Under the pieces are notes generated by a model, which saw only the letters and a list, made by a program, of their open reading frames with translations, was not told the DNA's origin and made no database searches. From assembly GCA_900149785.2 (NCBI GenBank), contig FSSI02000015.1, positions 1-64,000 of the forward strand: 64,000 nt of DNA, written 5' to 3'. The stretch comes from Sodalinema lacuna_A (GTDB lineage Bacteria > Cyanobacteriota > Cyanobacteriia > Cyanobacteriales > Geitlerinemataceae). Position numbers and translations under genes: made by a program. Shown one piece after another: positions 23,613 to 32,035 of the stretch (the stretch's first letter is position 1; every line of letters starts with the position of its first letter).

Positions 23613-24725
23613 TCACGACCGTTGACTGGGGACTGGGGAGGCCGAGACGGCGATCGCCGCACTTTGACTTTGAGCCTCTGCAATCCGTTTCGGACGCAGA
23701 TAGAGATTTTCCACCAGGGCCGAGGCCCCAGCAAACCAAGGGGGAACAATCAACGCCCCGATAATCCCCAAAACTTGCGCCCCACCGAGGACGCAGAGAA
23801 GTTGAAACAGGGGATGAACCCCAACGGAATTCCCCACAAGCAAGGGATCGAGGACATAGGTTTCTAAGTTTTGGATAATCACAAATAGCAGTAACACCCA
23901 TAACACGATCCATCCTCCTTGAGCGATCGCCACAATCAAGGCCGGAATCGCCCCCAAAATCGGACCGACAAAGGGAATCAAATTGGTGACACCGGCGATC
24001 GCCCCCAACCCCAAGGCAAAATCTCTCAGGCCCAAAATCGTCAAAACCGTTGAGGTGGCGACGGCCAAAATAATTGAGACCAATACCCGGCCGCGAATAT
24101 AGCCCCCCATCCGTTGTCCGACCACCTTCGATTGGTCTGCGAGTCGGTCTTCCCAGGGTTGAGGGAACAGTTGCACAATACTGTGAATCAACTTGCGACT
24201 ATCAGCCACCATATAACCGGAAATAAACAGAGACAGAATCAAACTAAACGCCGCTCCGAGAATCCCTCGCGTAATGCTATAGGAGCGTAACACCAGTTGC
24301 TGAGACGAGCCAATCAGCCAGCTAGTAATCGATTGAGTATCAAACAATTCCAACACCAATTCCGGCCGCGCGTCCGTCAAACGCATCACCGTCATTTCCA
24401 GGGCCGACAGGACATCTTCTGAGAGTTTCGGTAATTGTCGGACTAACCGCTCAATCTGCTCAAACACCGACGGGCCAATAATCAGAACCACCCCCGTCAA
24501 GACAGAAATCAAACTGACATAGGTAAAAATTGTCGCTAACCAGCGTGGTAGCCGTAGCATACGCTCACTCATATCCACCACTGGGGCGATGGAGGCGGCT
24601 AACACCACTGAAATCATCAGAATCAGCACCAAGCTTTGTAGTTGCCAGAGAATAAATAGGCCAACCACAACGGTGGTGATGACAATGATGTTCGGAAACG
24701 ATAGCGAAATCAATCGCTTGGTCAT
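23613..24725 (-). CDS. AI-2E family transporter (PerM/UPF0118)
   Basis: A 370-residue membrane protein with about seven to eight hydrophobic helices and the family motifs GYIRGRVLVSI, ITNLIPFVGP-like TNLIPFVGPILG and NLETYVLDPLLVGNSVGVHPL. The family exports varied small molecules or ions; autoinducer-2 export is only one proposed role, so the substrate is unknown. It is convergent with the STAND gene. Its 5' leader is peculiar: the ATG is immediately preceded by a heptanucleotide repeat array and no Shine-Dalgarno sequence is visible. Confidence 0.9.
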   Translation of the reverse strand: MTKRLISLSFPNIIVITTVVVGLFILWQLQSLVLILMISVVLAASIAPVVDMSERMLRLPRWLATIFTYVSLISVLTGVVLIIGPSVFEQIERLVRQLPKLSEDVLSALEMTVMRLTDARPELVLELFDTQSITSWLIGSSQQLVLRSYSITRGILGAAFSLILSLFISGYMVADSRKLIHSIVQLFPQPWEDRLADQSKVVGQRMGGYIRGRVLVSIILAVATSTVLTILGLRDFALGLGAIAGVTNLIPFVGPILGAIPALIVAIAQGGWIVLWVLLLFVIIQNLETYVLDPLLVGNSVGVHPLFQLLCVLGGAQVLGIIGALIVPPWFAGASALVENLYLRPKRIAEAQSQSAAIAVSASPVPSQRS

Positions 24726-24726
24726 A

Positions 24727-24822
24727 ACAGGGAATAGGGAACAGGGAACAGGGGGGAAGAAGGGAACAGGGAACAGGGAACAGGGAACAGGGAACAGGGG
24801 GGAAGAAGGGAATAGAGAACAG
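24727..24822 (+). repeat. Heptanucleotide (ACAGGGA) tandem repeat array
   Basis: ACAGGGA and variants (ATAGGGA, ACAGGGG) repeat about a dozen times, interrupted twice by GGAAGAAGGGA, giving a higher-order duplication. Short tandemly repeated heptamers of this kind are known from cyanobacterial genomes. It lies between the AI-2E transporter start and the end of the ankyrin gene. Confidence 0.85.
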
Positions 24823-24837
24823 GCAAACGGGACGGCC

Positions 24838-26217
24838 TTAGGCGGGGGGATGTTTTAGCAGTTGGACAGCGCCCTGATTGTGATTGTACTCGGCAATGGA
24901 GAGAGCCGTATGGCCACCGTTATTTTTGAGGCTCGGATCGGCCCCGGCGGCGAGCAGCGATCGCATCGCTGCCAGATGGCCAAAATGGGCCGCCCACATC
25001 AAGGGAGTCGAGCCGGTTTTATCGCGGGGATCACAGTCCGATGCCCCCTGCAAGAGCAACTCCAGGAGGTCGTTCTTATTGTAACGGGCGGCCCAATGTA
25101 GAGGGGTTTGCCCCTGACTGTCCCGAGTGAGGCGATCGCCCCCCCGATCGAGAAGTAAACGCACCATCTCTACATTTTGTTGTGCCGTGGCCACCAAAAG
25201 GGGCGAGTCATCCGGGGGACCCCCATTCACATCTGCTCCCGCCGCCAGGAGTCGTTGTGCTAGAGCCGGTTGCTGTTGCAAGACGGCCACAAACAGAGGA
25301 GTATCCCCGAGGCGGTTGACGCGGTTGGCGATCGCCCCGCGTTCTAACAGTAGATCCACCATCTCAATTTGTCCCTCCACCACCGCCCAATTGAGAGCCG
25401 TTTCCCCTTCAGCATCCTCCGCCTCACAATTAGCACCAGCATCTAAGAGGAGTTGGGCGATCGCACAATCATTAGTAGCCGCCGCCACCATCAACGGGGT
25501 ACTCCCATCGGGGTTACTGGCGTTAGGATCCGCTCCAGCGTGCAGCAACCGTTGCACAATTGAGCCGTGGCCAGCTTCTGTCGCCAGAGTCAAGGCCGTC
25601 ACCCCATCCTCCCCCGACGCATCCACAGTCGCTCCCGCCTCGAGCAGCCGTTGAACAATGGCCTCATACCCTTGTTCAGCCGCTTGAGCGATCAGAGGTG
25701 TCCCCTTGGGGCTGAGCGTATTCGCATCGGCCCCAACTTTGAGCAACATTTCAACGAGAGGCGGATAATTCTGCTGTACCGCCAAGTTGAGGGGAGTATC
25801 CCCCTGCTGATCCCGACAATTGACGGCCGCTCCCGCCTCCAGGAGCAGATTCGTGATCACCGTGTCGCCTTTGAGAACCGCAGCCATGAGAGCCGTACTG
25901 TCATCTTCATTACAGAGATTCACATCAGCCTTCGCCTCAAGCAGAGCCATCACGGCTTCTCGTTGGTGATTGGCCGCCGCCAGCATCAAGGCTGAGACGC
26001 CAAAGGTTTGTCGTTGGTGATTGACATCAGCCCCCGCCTGAACGAGTACCTGTATGAGCCTCACCGCGCCCTGAGCGGCGGCGAACATCAGGGGGGTGGT
26101 TCCGTGGCGATCGCCAACATTGGGATCCGCGTTCTGACTCAGACAGCGCTCAACATTGTCGAGATCGCCATGTTTTGCGGCCTCAAGGAGGTGATGAGTG
26201 GGGGAAGAGTGGGTCAA
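24838..26217 (-). CDS. Ankyrin repeat protein
   Basis: The 459 residues are almost entirely ankyrin repeats: about 14 units with G-x-TPL-x-x-A-A-x-x-G-H and LL-x-x-GADVN patterns, from LLEAAKHGDLDNVERCL near the N-terminus to HTALSIAEYNHNQGAVQLL at the end. There is no signal peptide, membrane segment or catalytic domain, so it is probably a cytoplasmic protein-protein interaction scaffold. It lies upstream of and in the same direction as the AI-2E transporter, separated by the heptamer repeat array. The partner is not evident from the sequence. Confidence 0.9.
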   Translation of the reverse strand: MTHSSPTHHLLEAAKHGDLDNVERCLSQNADPNVGDRHGTTPLMFAAAQGAVRLIQVLVQAGADVNHQRQTFGVSALMLAAANHQREAVMALLEAKADVNLCNEDDSTALMAAVLKGDTVITNLLLEAGAAVNCRDQQGDTPLNLAVQQNYPPLVEMLLKVGADANTLSPKGTPLIAQAAEQGYEAIVQRLLEAGATVDASGEDGVTALTLATEAGHGSIVQRLLHAGADPNASNPDGSTPLMVAAATNDCAIAQLLLDAGANCEAEDAEGETALNWAVVEGQIEMVDLLLERGAIANRVNRLGDTPLFVAVLQQQPALAQRLLAAGADVNGGPPDDSPLLVATAQQNVEMVRLLLDRGGDRLTRDSQGQTPLHWAARYNKNDLLELLLQGASDCDPRDKTGSTPLMWAAHFGHLAAMRSLLAAGADPSLKNNGGHTALSIAEYNHNQGAVQLLKHPPA

Positions 26218-26344
26218 GGTTCCTAAGCTCCGGTTGCAAACTCTCAGGACAGGGAATCAGGTCAAAGAACAGACCTGAATTGGGCTAGGACTACTGTACC
26301 GTTTCGCTATCCTTTAAATGTGGGAAACTCAGAATTATTAGCTT

Positions 26345-26370
26345 TTAAGGACAATATCTTGTCCCCTTAA
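26345..26370. promoter_or_regulatory. Palindrome upstream of phosphoribosyltransferase gene
   Basis: TTAAGGACAA TATC TTGTCC(CC)TTAA forms an inverted repeat with 6-bp perfect inner arms (GGACAA/TTGTCC) and TTAA outer arms. It lies about 70 bases upstream of the ATG, so an operator is possible. A leader hairpin is the alternative. Confidence 0.4.
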
Positions 26371-26439
26371 CATTTCTGGCCCCCCTAAGCTGGGTCTGTG
26401 TCTGGGGTTCTCCACGTTGCTATTATCGAGGAGACACCA

Positions 26440-27147
26440 ATGACGACTCCGATTTTTCGCGATCGCACCGAAGCCGGACAGCAGTTAGCCGAACGCTTAA
26501 CGGCCTATCGTCAACGCCAAGATGTCGTGATCTTGGGACTTCCTCGGGGCGGTGTGCCGGTGGCGGCGGTCATCGCCGAGGTCCTCGATGCCCCGCTAGA
26601 TGTTTGCTTAGTGCGTAAGCTGGGGGTTCCGGGCAATCCTGAGTTAGCCATGGGGGCCATTGCTTCAGGGGATGAAATCAGCCACAACGGCCCCGTCTTA
26701 GAACGCTGTCAGATTGCTCCTGAAGCCTTCGCCGAGGTTGTGGCCCAAGAACGCCAGGAGTTGCAGCGTCGAGAACAACGCTATCGGGGTGATCGTCCAG
26801 TGCCGGTGATTCGCGATCGCACGGTCATTTTAGTCGATGACGGCGTGGCCACGGGGGCGACCATGTTGGCGGCGATCGCCAGTATACGCGCTCAAGCGCC
26901 CCGAGCGTTAATTGTCGCCGTCCCCCTCGCGGCCCCCTCAATTTGCCAGGAGCTGCGTCATCATGTCGATGAGGTCATCTGTGGAGCTACCCCCCATCCC
27001 TTCCGCTATTTAGGACTGTGGTATGAGGACTTTTCCCCCACCAGCGACGACGATGTCTGTCAGTTGTTGTCCGCTTCTGAGTCTTGCGAGTCTTCCGCCT
27101 CATCCGAGTCAGAGGACTTGGCCCCGGAGCCAAAATCCCAGCGTTGA
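26440..27147 (+). CDS. Phosphoribosyltransferase family protein
   Basis: The 235-residue product has the type I phosphoribosyltransferase PRPP loop VILVDDGVATGATM (129-142), LGLPRGGVPVAAVIAE (32-47) and the insertion typical of the stand-alone bacterial family that is often fused to hydrolases. Substrate is not predictable. The ATG at 26440 is preferred to the in-frame GTG at 26398 because GAGGAG lies 8 bases upstream. The C-terminal tail is Ser/Glu-rich and overlaps, on the other strand, the end of the next gene by 88 bases. Confidence 0.85.
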   Translation: MTTPIFRDRTEAGQQLAERLTAYRQRQDVVILGLPRGGVPVAAVIAEVLDAPLDVCLVRKLGVPGNPELAMGAIASGDEISHNGPVLERCQIAPEAFAEVVAQERQELQRREQRYRGDRPVPVIRDRTVILVDDGVATGATMLAAIASIRAQAPRALIVAVPLAAPSICQELRHHVDEVICGATPHPFRYLGLWYEDFSPTSDDDVCQLLSASESCESSASSESEDLAPEPKSQR

Positions 27148-27494
27148 ATAACCCCCAAGCGGGCTAGAAACACCTCCCACAGCGGCGAGGGACGGCCTCG
27201 ATGGATCACTTGTCGCTGGTGATGGTAGCGAGCCTGACGTTGGGCTAACTCTTGCAGGTGGTGGGGGGGTTCTTCTGTGCCGAAGCGACGAAAGGCATCT
27301 GTGGGAAACTGGGGTGGGGGGTTCTGCGGGAGACGGCGATCGCTCCAAGCGGAGGTGACTGTTCCAGCAGCAATACCCCCTGCGCTCGCGAGTAAGAGAC
27401 TAATTAACGTATGATATCCCAAGAGTAAAAACACGACTAAAAACACAGATCCCCATTGCACTCCCATTGAGAAATCTCGTTGAGAAATATTCAC
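27060..27494 (-). CDS. Hypothetical membrane protein
   Basis: This 144-residue protein has an N-terminal hydrophobic hairpin (about residues 13-46: VFLVVFLLLGYHTLISLLLASAG is the core), then a Pro/Arg/His-rich soluble part (HHLQELAQRQARYHHQRQ) and an acidic Ser/Asp tail. I do not recognise a family, though proteins of this layout occur in cyanobacteria. Its 3' end overlaps the phosphoribosyltransferase gene convergently by 88 bases, where both strands encode acidic/serine-rich tails. The N-terminal membrane pattern favours a real gene. Confidence 0.6.
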   Translation of the reverse strand: MNISQRDFSMGVQWGSVFLVVFLLLGYHTLISLLLASAGGIAAGTVTSAWSDRRLPQNPPPQFPTDAFRRFGTEEPPHHLQELAQRQARYHHQRQVIHRGRPSPLWEVFLARLGVIQRWDFGSGAKSSDSDEAEDSQDSEADNN

Positions 27495-27638
27495 GATATC
27501 ACATTTTTTTTGGATTTTTTTGATGTCTTGCTAATCGTTTAATCTATTTAAAAACATAGGTCTTCAAACTAGACATCGTTGTGAACTAAACCCAGATACA
27601 TTAGGCTTTTAAGCAATTTCAAAAGATAGGTAAAGCAC

Positions 27639-28262
27639 ATGGCAACATTTCTACGTGATCTCAGTTACCGCTATCAATGGCTTTATGACAGTATCTCTCG
27701 AACCGCCGCACTCAGCGTCGGTGGAGAAGATCGCTTCCGGACCTTAGCCCTAACCAATTTGGACATCGGGTCCGACAGTCTGATTTTAGATCTTTGTTGT
27801 GGCAGTGGACAAACCACCCGATATTTAGTCGAACGTTCAAACCAAGTCATTGGTTTAGATGCCTCACCACGCTCGATAGAACGTGCTAAACAGAACGTTC
27901 CCCAGGCTGAGTATATCGAAGCCTTTGCCCAGGAACTCCCCTTTGAGGATAATCACTTTGACCTGGTGCATACCAGTGCCGCCTTGCATGAAATGAACCC
28001 GGAAACCCTCAATCGAATTGTCTGGCAGGTTTTCCGAGTCCTGAAACCGGGAGGAGTCTTTGCGATCGCCGACTTTCATCGGCCCACCAATCCACTCGTT
28101 TGGCTAGGACTCGCACCCTTTTTCTGGGTATTTGAAACCGAAACCGCTTGGACATTCCTGGAGACTGATCTACCAGGATTACTCTCGGCTGTGGGCTTTC
28201 AGCGTTGCGATCGGCAACTCCATGCTGGAGGGAGTTTACAGATTATTCAGGGTTACAAATAG
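27639..28262 (+). CDS. Class I SAM-dependent methyltransferase
   Basis: The 207-residue protein shows the SAM-binding motif I LILDLCCGSGQTTRYL (48-63), motif II VIGLDASPRSIERAK, the acidic LPFEDNHFDLVH of motif IV and LKPGGVFAIADF, all typical of UbiE/Methyltransf_11-type enzymes. The substrate could be a lipid, quinone or small molecule; the sequence does not decide. It is a single gene with an A+T-rich leader, followed by a strong hairpin shared with the convergent neighbour. Confidence 0.85.
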   Translation: MATFLRDLSYRYQWLYDSISRTAALSVGGEDRFRTLALTNLDIGSDSLILDLCCGSGQTTRYLVERSNQVIGLDASPRSIERAKQNVPQAEYIEAFAQELPFEDNHFDLVHTSAALHEMNPETLNRIVWQVFRVLKPGGVFAIADFHRPTNPLVWLGLAPFFWVFETETAWTFLETDLPGLLSAVGFQRCDRQLHAGGSLQIIQGYK

Positions 28263-28307
28263 TTTCAAAAACAGTGTTACAAATCGTCCACCGCTCCCAG
28301 GCGCTCC

Positions 28308-28331
28308 CGGGGCGAAATTGTCTTCGCCCCG
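28308..28331. terminator. Convergent-gene hairpin terminator candidate
   Basis: CGGGGCGAA (28308-28316) and TTCGCCCCG (28323-28331) form a perfect 9-bp stem with a 6-base loop between two convergent stop codons (28262 and 28340). There is no long T run, so factor-independent termination is likely but not certain. Confidence 0.65.
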
Positions 28332-28339
28332 AGTATGTC

Positions 28340-29446
28340 TTAATTACGGGTGCGGGGATACGCCTCACTGACAAAGCCCAACTCAAACAATTGGCGATAA
28401 GCATTCTGTCCCAAATCACGAGTTGGATTTTGAGATTCAACAATTTGCACCAGCAACGGAATCGCCAACTCAGGATTATCCTGAGAGCGATGGAGGAGCG
28501 CCAACTGATAGGTCGCTTCATCCCGTCGTTGGGCAGCGCTGAGGGCTAAATTGCGCTGTTCCTCAAAAATTGGCCCATCCAATCCCGAGAACGCCGAGGC
28601 CAGATCTTGATAGAGATTCGAGACCTGATTTCCCAACTCTCGGGCCTCTTGCAACGTCGCTGCTGCACCTTCATAGTCTTCATTAGACACCGCTGCGCTG
28701 GCATCATCCATTAACTGATCGATGCCGGCAAAGGTCAACAGAGAATCCGAAGCCAGAACCGCTGGGGCCTCACCCTGGGCTTCGAGTTCATCGAGAACCT
28801 CCGTGGCGGCTTCGAGATCTTCGCGAGCCTCGGTCAGTTCGTTGCTCGTATTCGCCTCCTCATCCTCAACGGGTTCGATCGCCTCAGCTTCGGACGACGG
28901 TTGTTCGAGGGCAAAATCCGAGCTAACAAAGCCCAACTCATAGAGTTGACGATAGGACTGATTCCCCAGGGGACGAGTGGGATTTTGGGAGCGCACCACC
29001 TGAACCAATAGGGGAACCGCTAGTTCTGGGTTGTTCTGAGCGCGGTGTAGCCGAGCCAGTTGATAGGTGGCTGTATCCCGCAGTTGTGCGGCTTCGAGGG
29101 CTTGATTGCGTTGTCGTTGGAAAATTCGGTTGTCAATTCCTGAAAAGTTCGTCGAAAGCTGCTGATAAAAGTTCGAGAGTTGATTACTAATCTCTCGGGC
29201 CTCTTGCAGCTTGCGAATGGCTAGGCTGTAGTCCTGATCCGAGACAGCGGCGGTGGCCTCATCAATCAGGGATTCAATGCCCGGTAGACTGAGAATACTA
29301 TCTTCCATGGGAACCCGAATCGCCGTTTGTGAGTTCGTCTCAGTTTGGGCCATGGCTCGGGTTGGGGTCACGGTGGAGGCGGCGATCGCCAACAGGGTTA
29401 CAGCAGAGGAGAGATGCCAAAAACGGGGTTTAGATTGGAGGAGCAT
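28340..29446 (-). CDS. Exported TPR-like protein with internal duplication
   Basis: A signal peptide is visible (basic start, hydrophobic LSSAVTLLAIAAS, then TPTRAMAQ). The mature 330 or so residues consist of two homologous halves, about 48-175 and 235-362. They share the pattern SLxGIxxLxDxAxAAVSxxDY, LQEARExxNQ, FSGxD, RNxAL, ATYQLAxLHRxQxNPELAxPLLVQ and SQNPTR. An acidic Glu/Ala-rich linker separates the halves. The repeat resembles TPR helical hairpins. Periplasmic localisation and a scaffolding role are inferences; I recognise no named family. Confidence 0.75.
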   Translation of the reverse strand: MLLQSKPRFWHLSSAVTLLAIAASTVTPTRAMAQTETNSQTAIRVPMEDSILSLPGIESLIDEATAAVSDQDYSLAIRKLQEAREISNQLSNFYQQLSTNFSGIDNRIFQRQRNQALEAAQLRDTATYQLARLHRAQNNPELAVPLLVQVVRSQNPTRPLGNQSYRQLYELGFVSSDFALEQPSSEAEAIEPVEDEEANTSNELTEAREDLEAATEVLDELEAQGEAPAVLASDSLLTFAGIDQLMDDASAAVSNEDYEGAAATLQEARELGNQVSNLYQDLASAFSGLDGPIFEEQRNLALSAAQRRDEATYQLALLHRSQDNPELAIPLLVQIVESQNPTRDLGQNAYRQLFELGFVSEAYPRTRN

Positions 29447-29778
29447 GGACAGAGTTACCAGTTAGAATAGGGAGTCCGAACGAGAGACGGTTGGGATAGA
29501 AATTGACAATTCAAATAAGACACGTTAAGAGTATAAAACTTTTGCAAGGCAAGAGTTGTCGTTTTTGAATATGTCTTACTTCTTGTGGCGAATACAAGAA
29601 AACGGAAGACGGCCGTAGCCGAATGCCGATGACGGCAGAACGATTCAGAGTGCAGAGGTATCTTAACATCTCACCTTATCGGGGGATCAATCCGGAGATC
29701 CTTTGCTCGTTGGCAGAGATTCTCCGCTAAGATAGCGGTGGATTTTGGCGAACCTAACATGAGCCGGAGGTGTCGAAC
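29447..29778. other. Gene-free divergent promoter region
   Basis: About 330 bases between the divergent exported TPR-like gene and the PrcA-like protease. I see no gene, tRNA or strong repeat; it should hold both promoters. Confidence 0.6.
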
Positions 29779-31854
29779 GTGGCCGATGACTTAACACTAC
29801 AACGGGGAGGCGAAACCCTTGCCCTGAGAAAGACGCAAACTCGTTTCACGGCTCGTCCACAAGCGCCCGAGGCGATCGCAACATTAGCGCAACAGGTGAC
29901 GGCCCAATGTTTAAATCAAATCCCCGTGGGGTCGCGAACCGAGGCGGTCCTGCTTGAATTCGAGGTGGCCGAGGCCAGCCAACTCACCCCAACCATGGAC
30001 CGCACTCGCGATCGCCGCGATGTCGCCTTTGTCAGCCATGTTTATTCCCTCATCGACAATCCAGGAACCCTAGTCTATCTCGCCGACGATCTAACCATCC
30101 AGTTTGCCGAGTCCGTCAGCCAACCGGCACGTCAAGCCCTAACCGAGTCCTTAGGCTTAGGCGATGAAGCCCCCCTCGTGGGCCTAGACAATGCCTTTAT
30201 CTACCGAGTTACCCGAGAGGCGATCGAAAATCCCATCAAAATTGCCAATCGACTCATCGAGCGTGACGACATTCTGGCCGCTGAACCGAACATTGTCACC
30301 CACAGCGCCCCGAGTTATCGACCGAGCGATCGCTACTATCCCCAACAGTGGTATCTCAACCATCAGGGGGGGCCAGACTTAGCCCCCGACTCCCATATTG
30401 CCGCCGAACAGGCTTGGGACATCACCCGAGGCGATCGCAGTATCGTCGTGGCCATCGCTGATGATGCCATTGACTTAAACCACCCCGACTTTCAAGGTAT
30501 CGGTAAAATCGTCGCCCCCCGAGACTTCCGCAACCAGGACGGCTTACCCCTCCCCGAACGAGACAGTGACAACCACGGTACCGCCTGCGCCGGAGTGTGC
30601 CTGGCCGAAGAAACCGGCGAGGGAATCGTCGGCATTGCCCCCGGTTGCGCCCTCATGCCCCTGGCCACCTCCGGCTATTTAGACGACCGTTCCATCGAAG
30701 AACTGTTTGACTGGGCCAGCCAGCGGGGGGCTTCCGTCATCTCCTGTAGTTGGGGGGCCAGTGCGGTCTATTTCCGTCTGTCCTTGCGACAACGGGCCGC
30801 CGTGACCCGGGCAGCGCGGCTGGGCCGTCATGGCAAAGGCTGTGTCATCGTGTTTGCGGCCGGAAATGCCAACCGTCCCACCCAGGGCGAGATTAACGAA
30901 CAGGGTTGGACTAAAAACATTCTCTCAGGCACCACTAAATGGCTTAGTGGCTTTGCCGCCCATCCCGATGTGATTGCCGTGTCGGCCTGTACGAGCTTAA
31001 ATCAGAAAGCCGCCTACAGTAACTGGGGACAAGAAATTTCCGTCTGCGCCCCGAGTAATAATGCCCCTCCAGGAATTTGGCTTCAGGAAACGGGCTATGT
31101 GAATACCGCCCCGGTGATTCGTAAATCCTTGTTAGGGAAGGGGATTTTTACGAGCGATCGCAGCGGAGATCCAGGCTACAGTCCCAGTGACTACACCCAT
31201 GGCTTTGGTGGGACTTCCAGCGCCTGTCCCTTGGTGGCGGGGGTGGCGGCCTTGGTGTTATCGGTTAATCCCAACCTCACAGCGGCGGAGGTGAGAACCA
31301 TTTTAGAGAAAACCGCCGATAAAATTGTTGACCCTGAGAGTGATCCCCAATTGGGGACTCGCTTTGGTCAGTATGACGGCGATGGTCATTCCAAGTGGTT
31401 TGGCTATGGCAAAGTCAACGCCTACCAAGCGGTCTTAGCGGCAAAACAGCAGTCCCAAGCGCCCTTATCCGTGACGCGACGAGTTCGCGGCCGCAATGAT
31501 CGCCAGATGGCAATTCCCGATGGTGACGCCAACGGAATCACCAGTCCGATTCGGGTTCGCGACAATTTAACGGTTCTCGAACTCGAAATTCTCGTAGAAC
31601 TCGACCATCCCGACTGGGGAGATTTAGAGGTGATGCTGATCGCGCCCGAAGGAGAATCGGTCATGCTTCAGGGGCGAGGAACGCGGGGCCAAGGACCGTT
31701 CCGGCAACGCTACGATTTCAACAATACCCCTCAGCTGAAGCGTTTGTTTGCCAGCACTGCCGAGGGAAACTGGGCGTTAAAGGTTTGCGATCGCGCGGCG
31801 GGAGATACCGGGGTTCTTAACGTTTGGCAGTTAACCGTCGGGTTAGGCTCGTAA
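29779..31854 (+). CDS. prcA: Calcium-dependent subtilisin-like protease with P domain (PrcA-like)
   Basis: The 691-residue protein has a propeptide-like region, then an S8 catalytic domain with the full triad: VVAIADDAIDLNHPDF (Asp), DNHGTACAG (His) and GGTSSACPLVAG (Ser), with AAGNAN as oxyanion region. A proprotein-convertase P domain follows at the C-terminus (VLELEILVELDHPDWGDLEVMLIAPEG). This matches the cyanobacterial calcium-dependent protease first described in Anabaena. GTG 29779 is chosen because GGAGG lies 8 bases upstream; GTG 29770 overlaps that site. No signal peptide is evident, fitting the cytoplasmic location reported for the family. Confidence 0.85.
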   Translation: MADDLTLQRGGETLALRKTQTRFTARPQAPEAIATLAQQVTAQCLNQIPVGSRTEAVLLEFEVAEASQLTPTMDRTRDRRDVAFVSHVYSLIDNPGTLVYLADDLTIQFAESVSQPARQALTESLGLGDEAPLVGLDNAFIYRVTREAIENPIKIANRLIERDDILAAEPNIVTHSAPSYRPSDRYYPQQWYLNHQGGPDLAPDSHIAAEQAWDITRGDRSIVVAIADDAIDLNHPDFQGIGKIVAPRDFRNQDGLPLPERDSDNHGTACAGVCLAEETGEGIVGIAPGCALMPLATSGYLDDRSIEELFDWASQRGASVISCSWGASAVYFRLSLRQRAAVTRAARLGRHGKGCVIVFAAGNANRPTQGEINEQGWTKNILSGTTKWLSGFAAHPDVIAVSACTSLNQKAAYSNWGQEISVCAPSNNAPPGIWLQETGYVNTAPVIRKSLLGKGIFTSDRSGDPGYSPSDYTHGFGGTSSACPLVAGVAALVLSVNPNLTAAEVRTILEKTADKIVDPESDPQLGTRFGQYDGDGHSKWFGYGKVNAYQAVLAAKQQSQAPLSVTRRVRGRNDRQMAIPDGDANGITSPIRVRDNLTVLELEILVELDHPDWGDLEVMLIAPEGESVMLQGRGTRGQGPFRQRYDFNNTPQLKRLFASTAEGNWALKVCDRAAGDTGVLNVWQLTVGLGS

Positions 31855-32035
31855 ACAAAGGTCTCCAAGGGCAACACCGCAATTGTCATGTCATCGCCAT
31901 GGTCAGATGTCGCATCTTCCCAGAGAGCGATCTAAAATCGAGAGTATTCTCAAGGGCGGCGTCACGGCCGGCGATGCCGGCGATCGCCTCCCAACAGACC
32001 CCTCAACTCGACTATCCTCAACCGGAGCCAAATCT

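Noticed and set aside
24727..24822. CRISPR or coding repeat
   Set aside because: Heptamer slippage repeat without spacers; the frame across it has no start context or homology.
31883..32035. N-terminal extension of argD
   Set aside because: The extension is unlike the family, while GTG 32036 has a ribosome binding site and gives the standard length.
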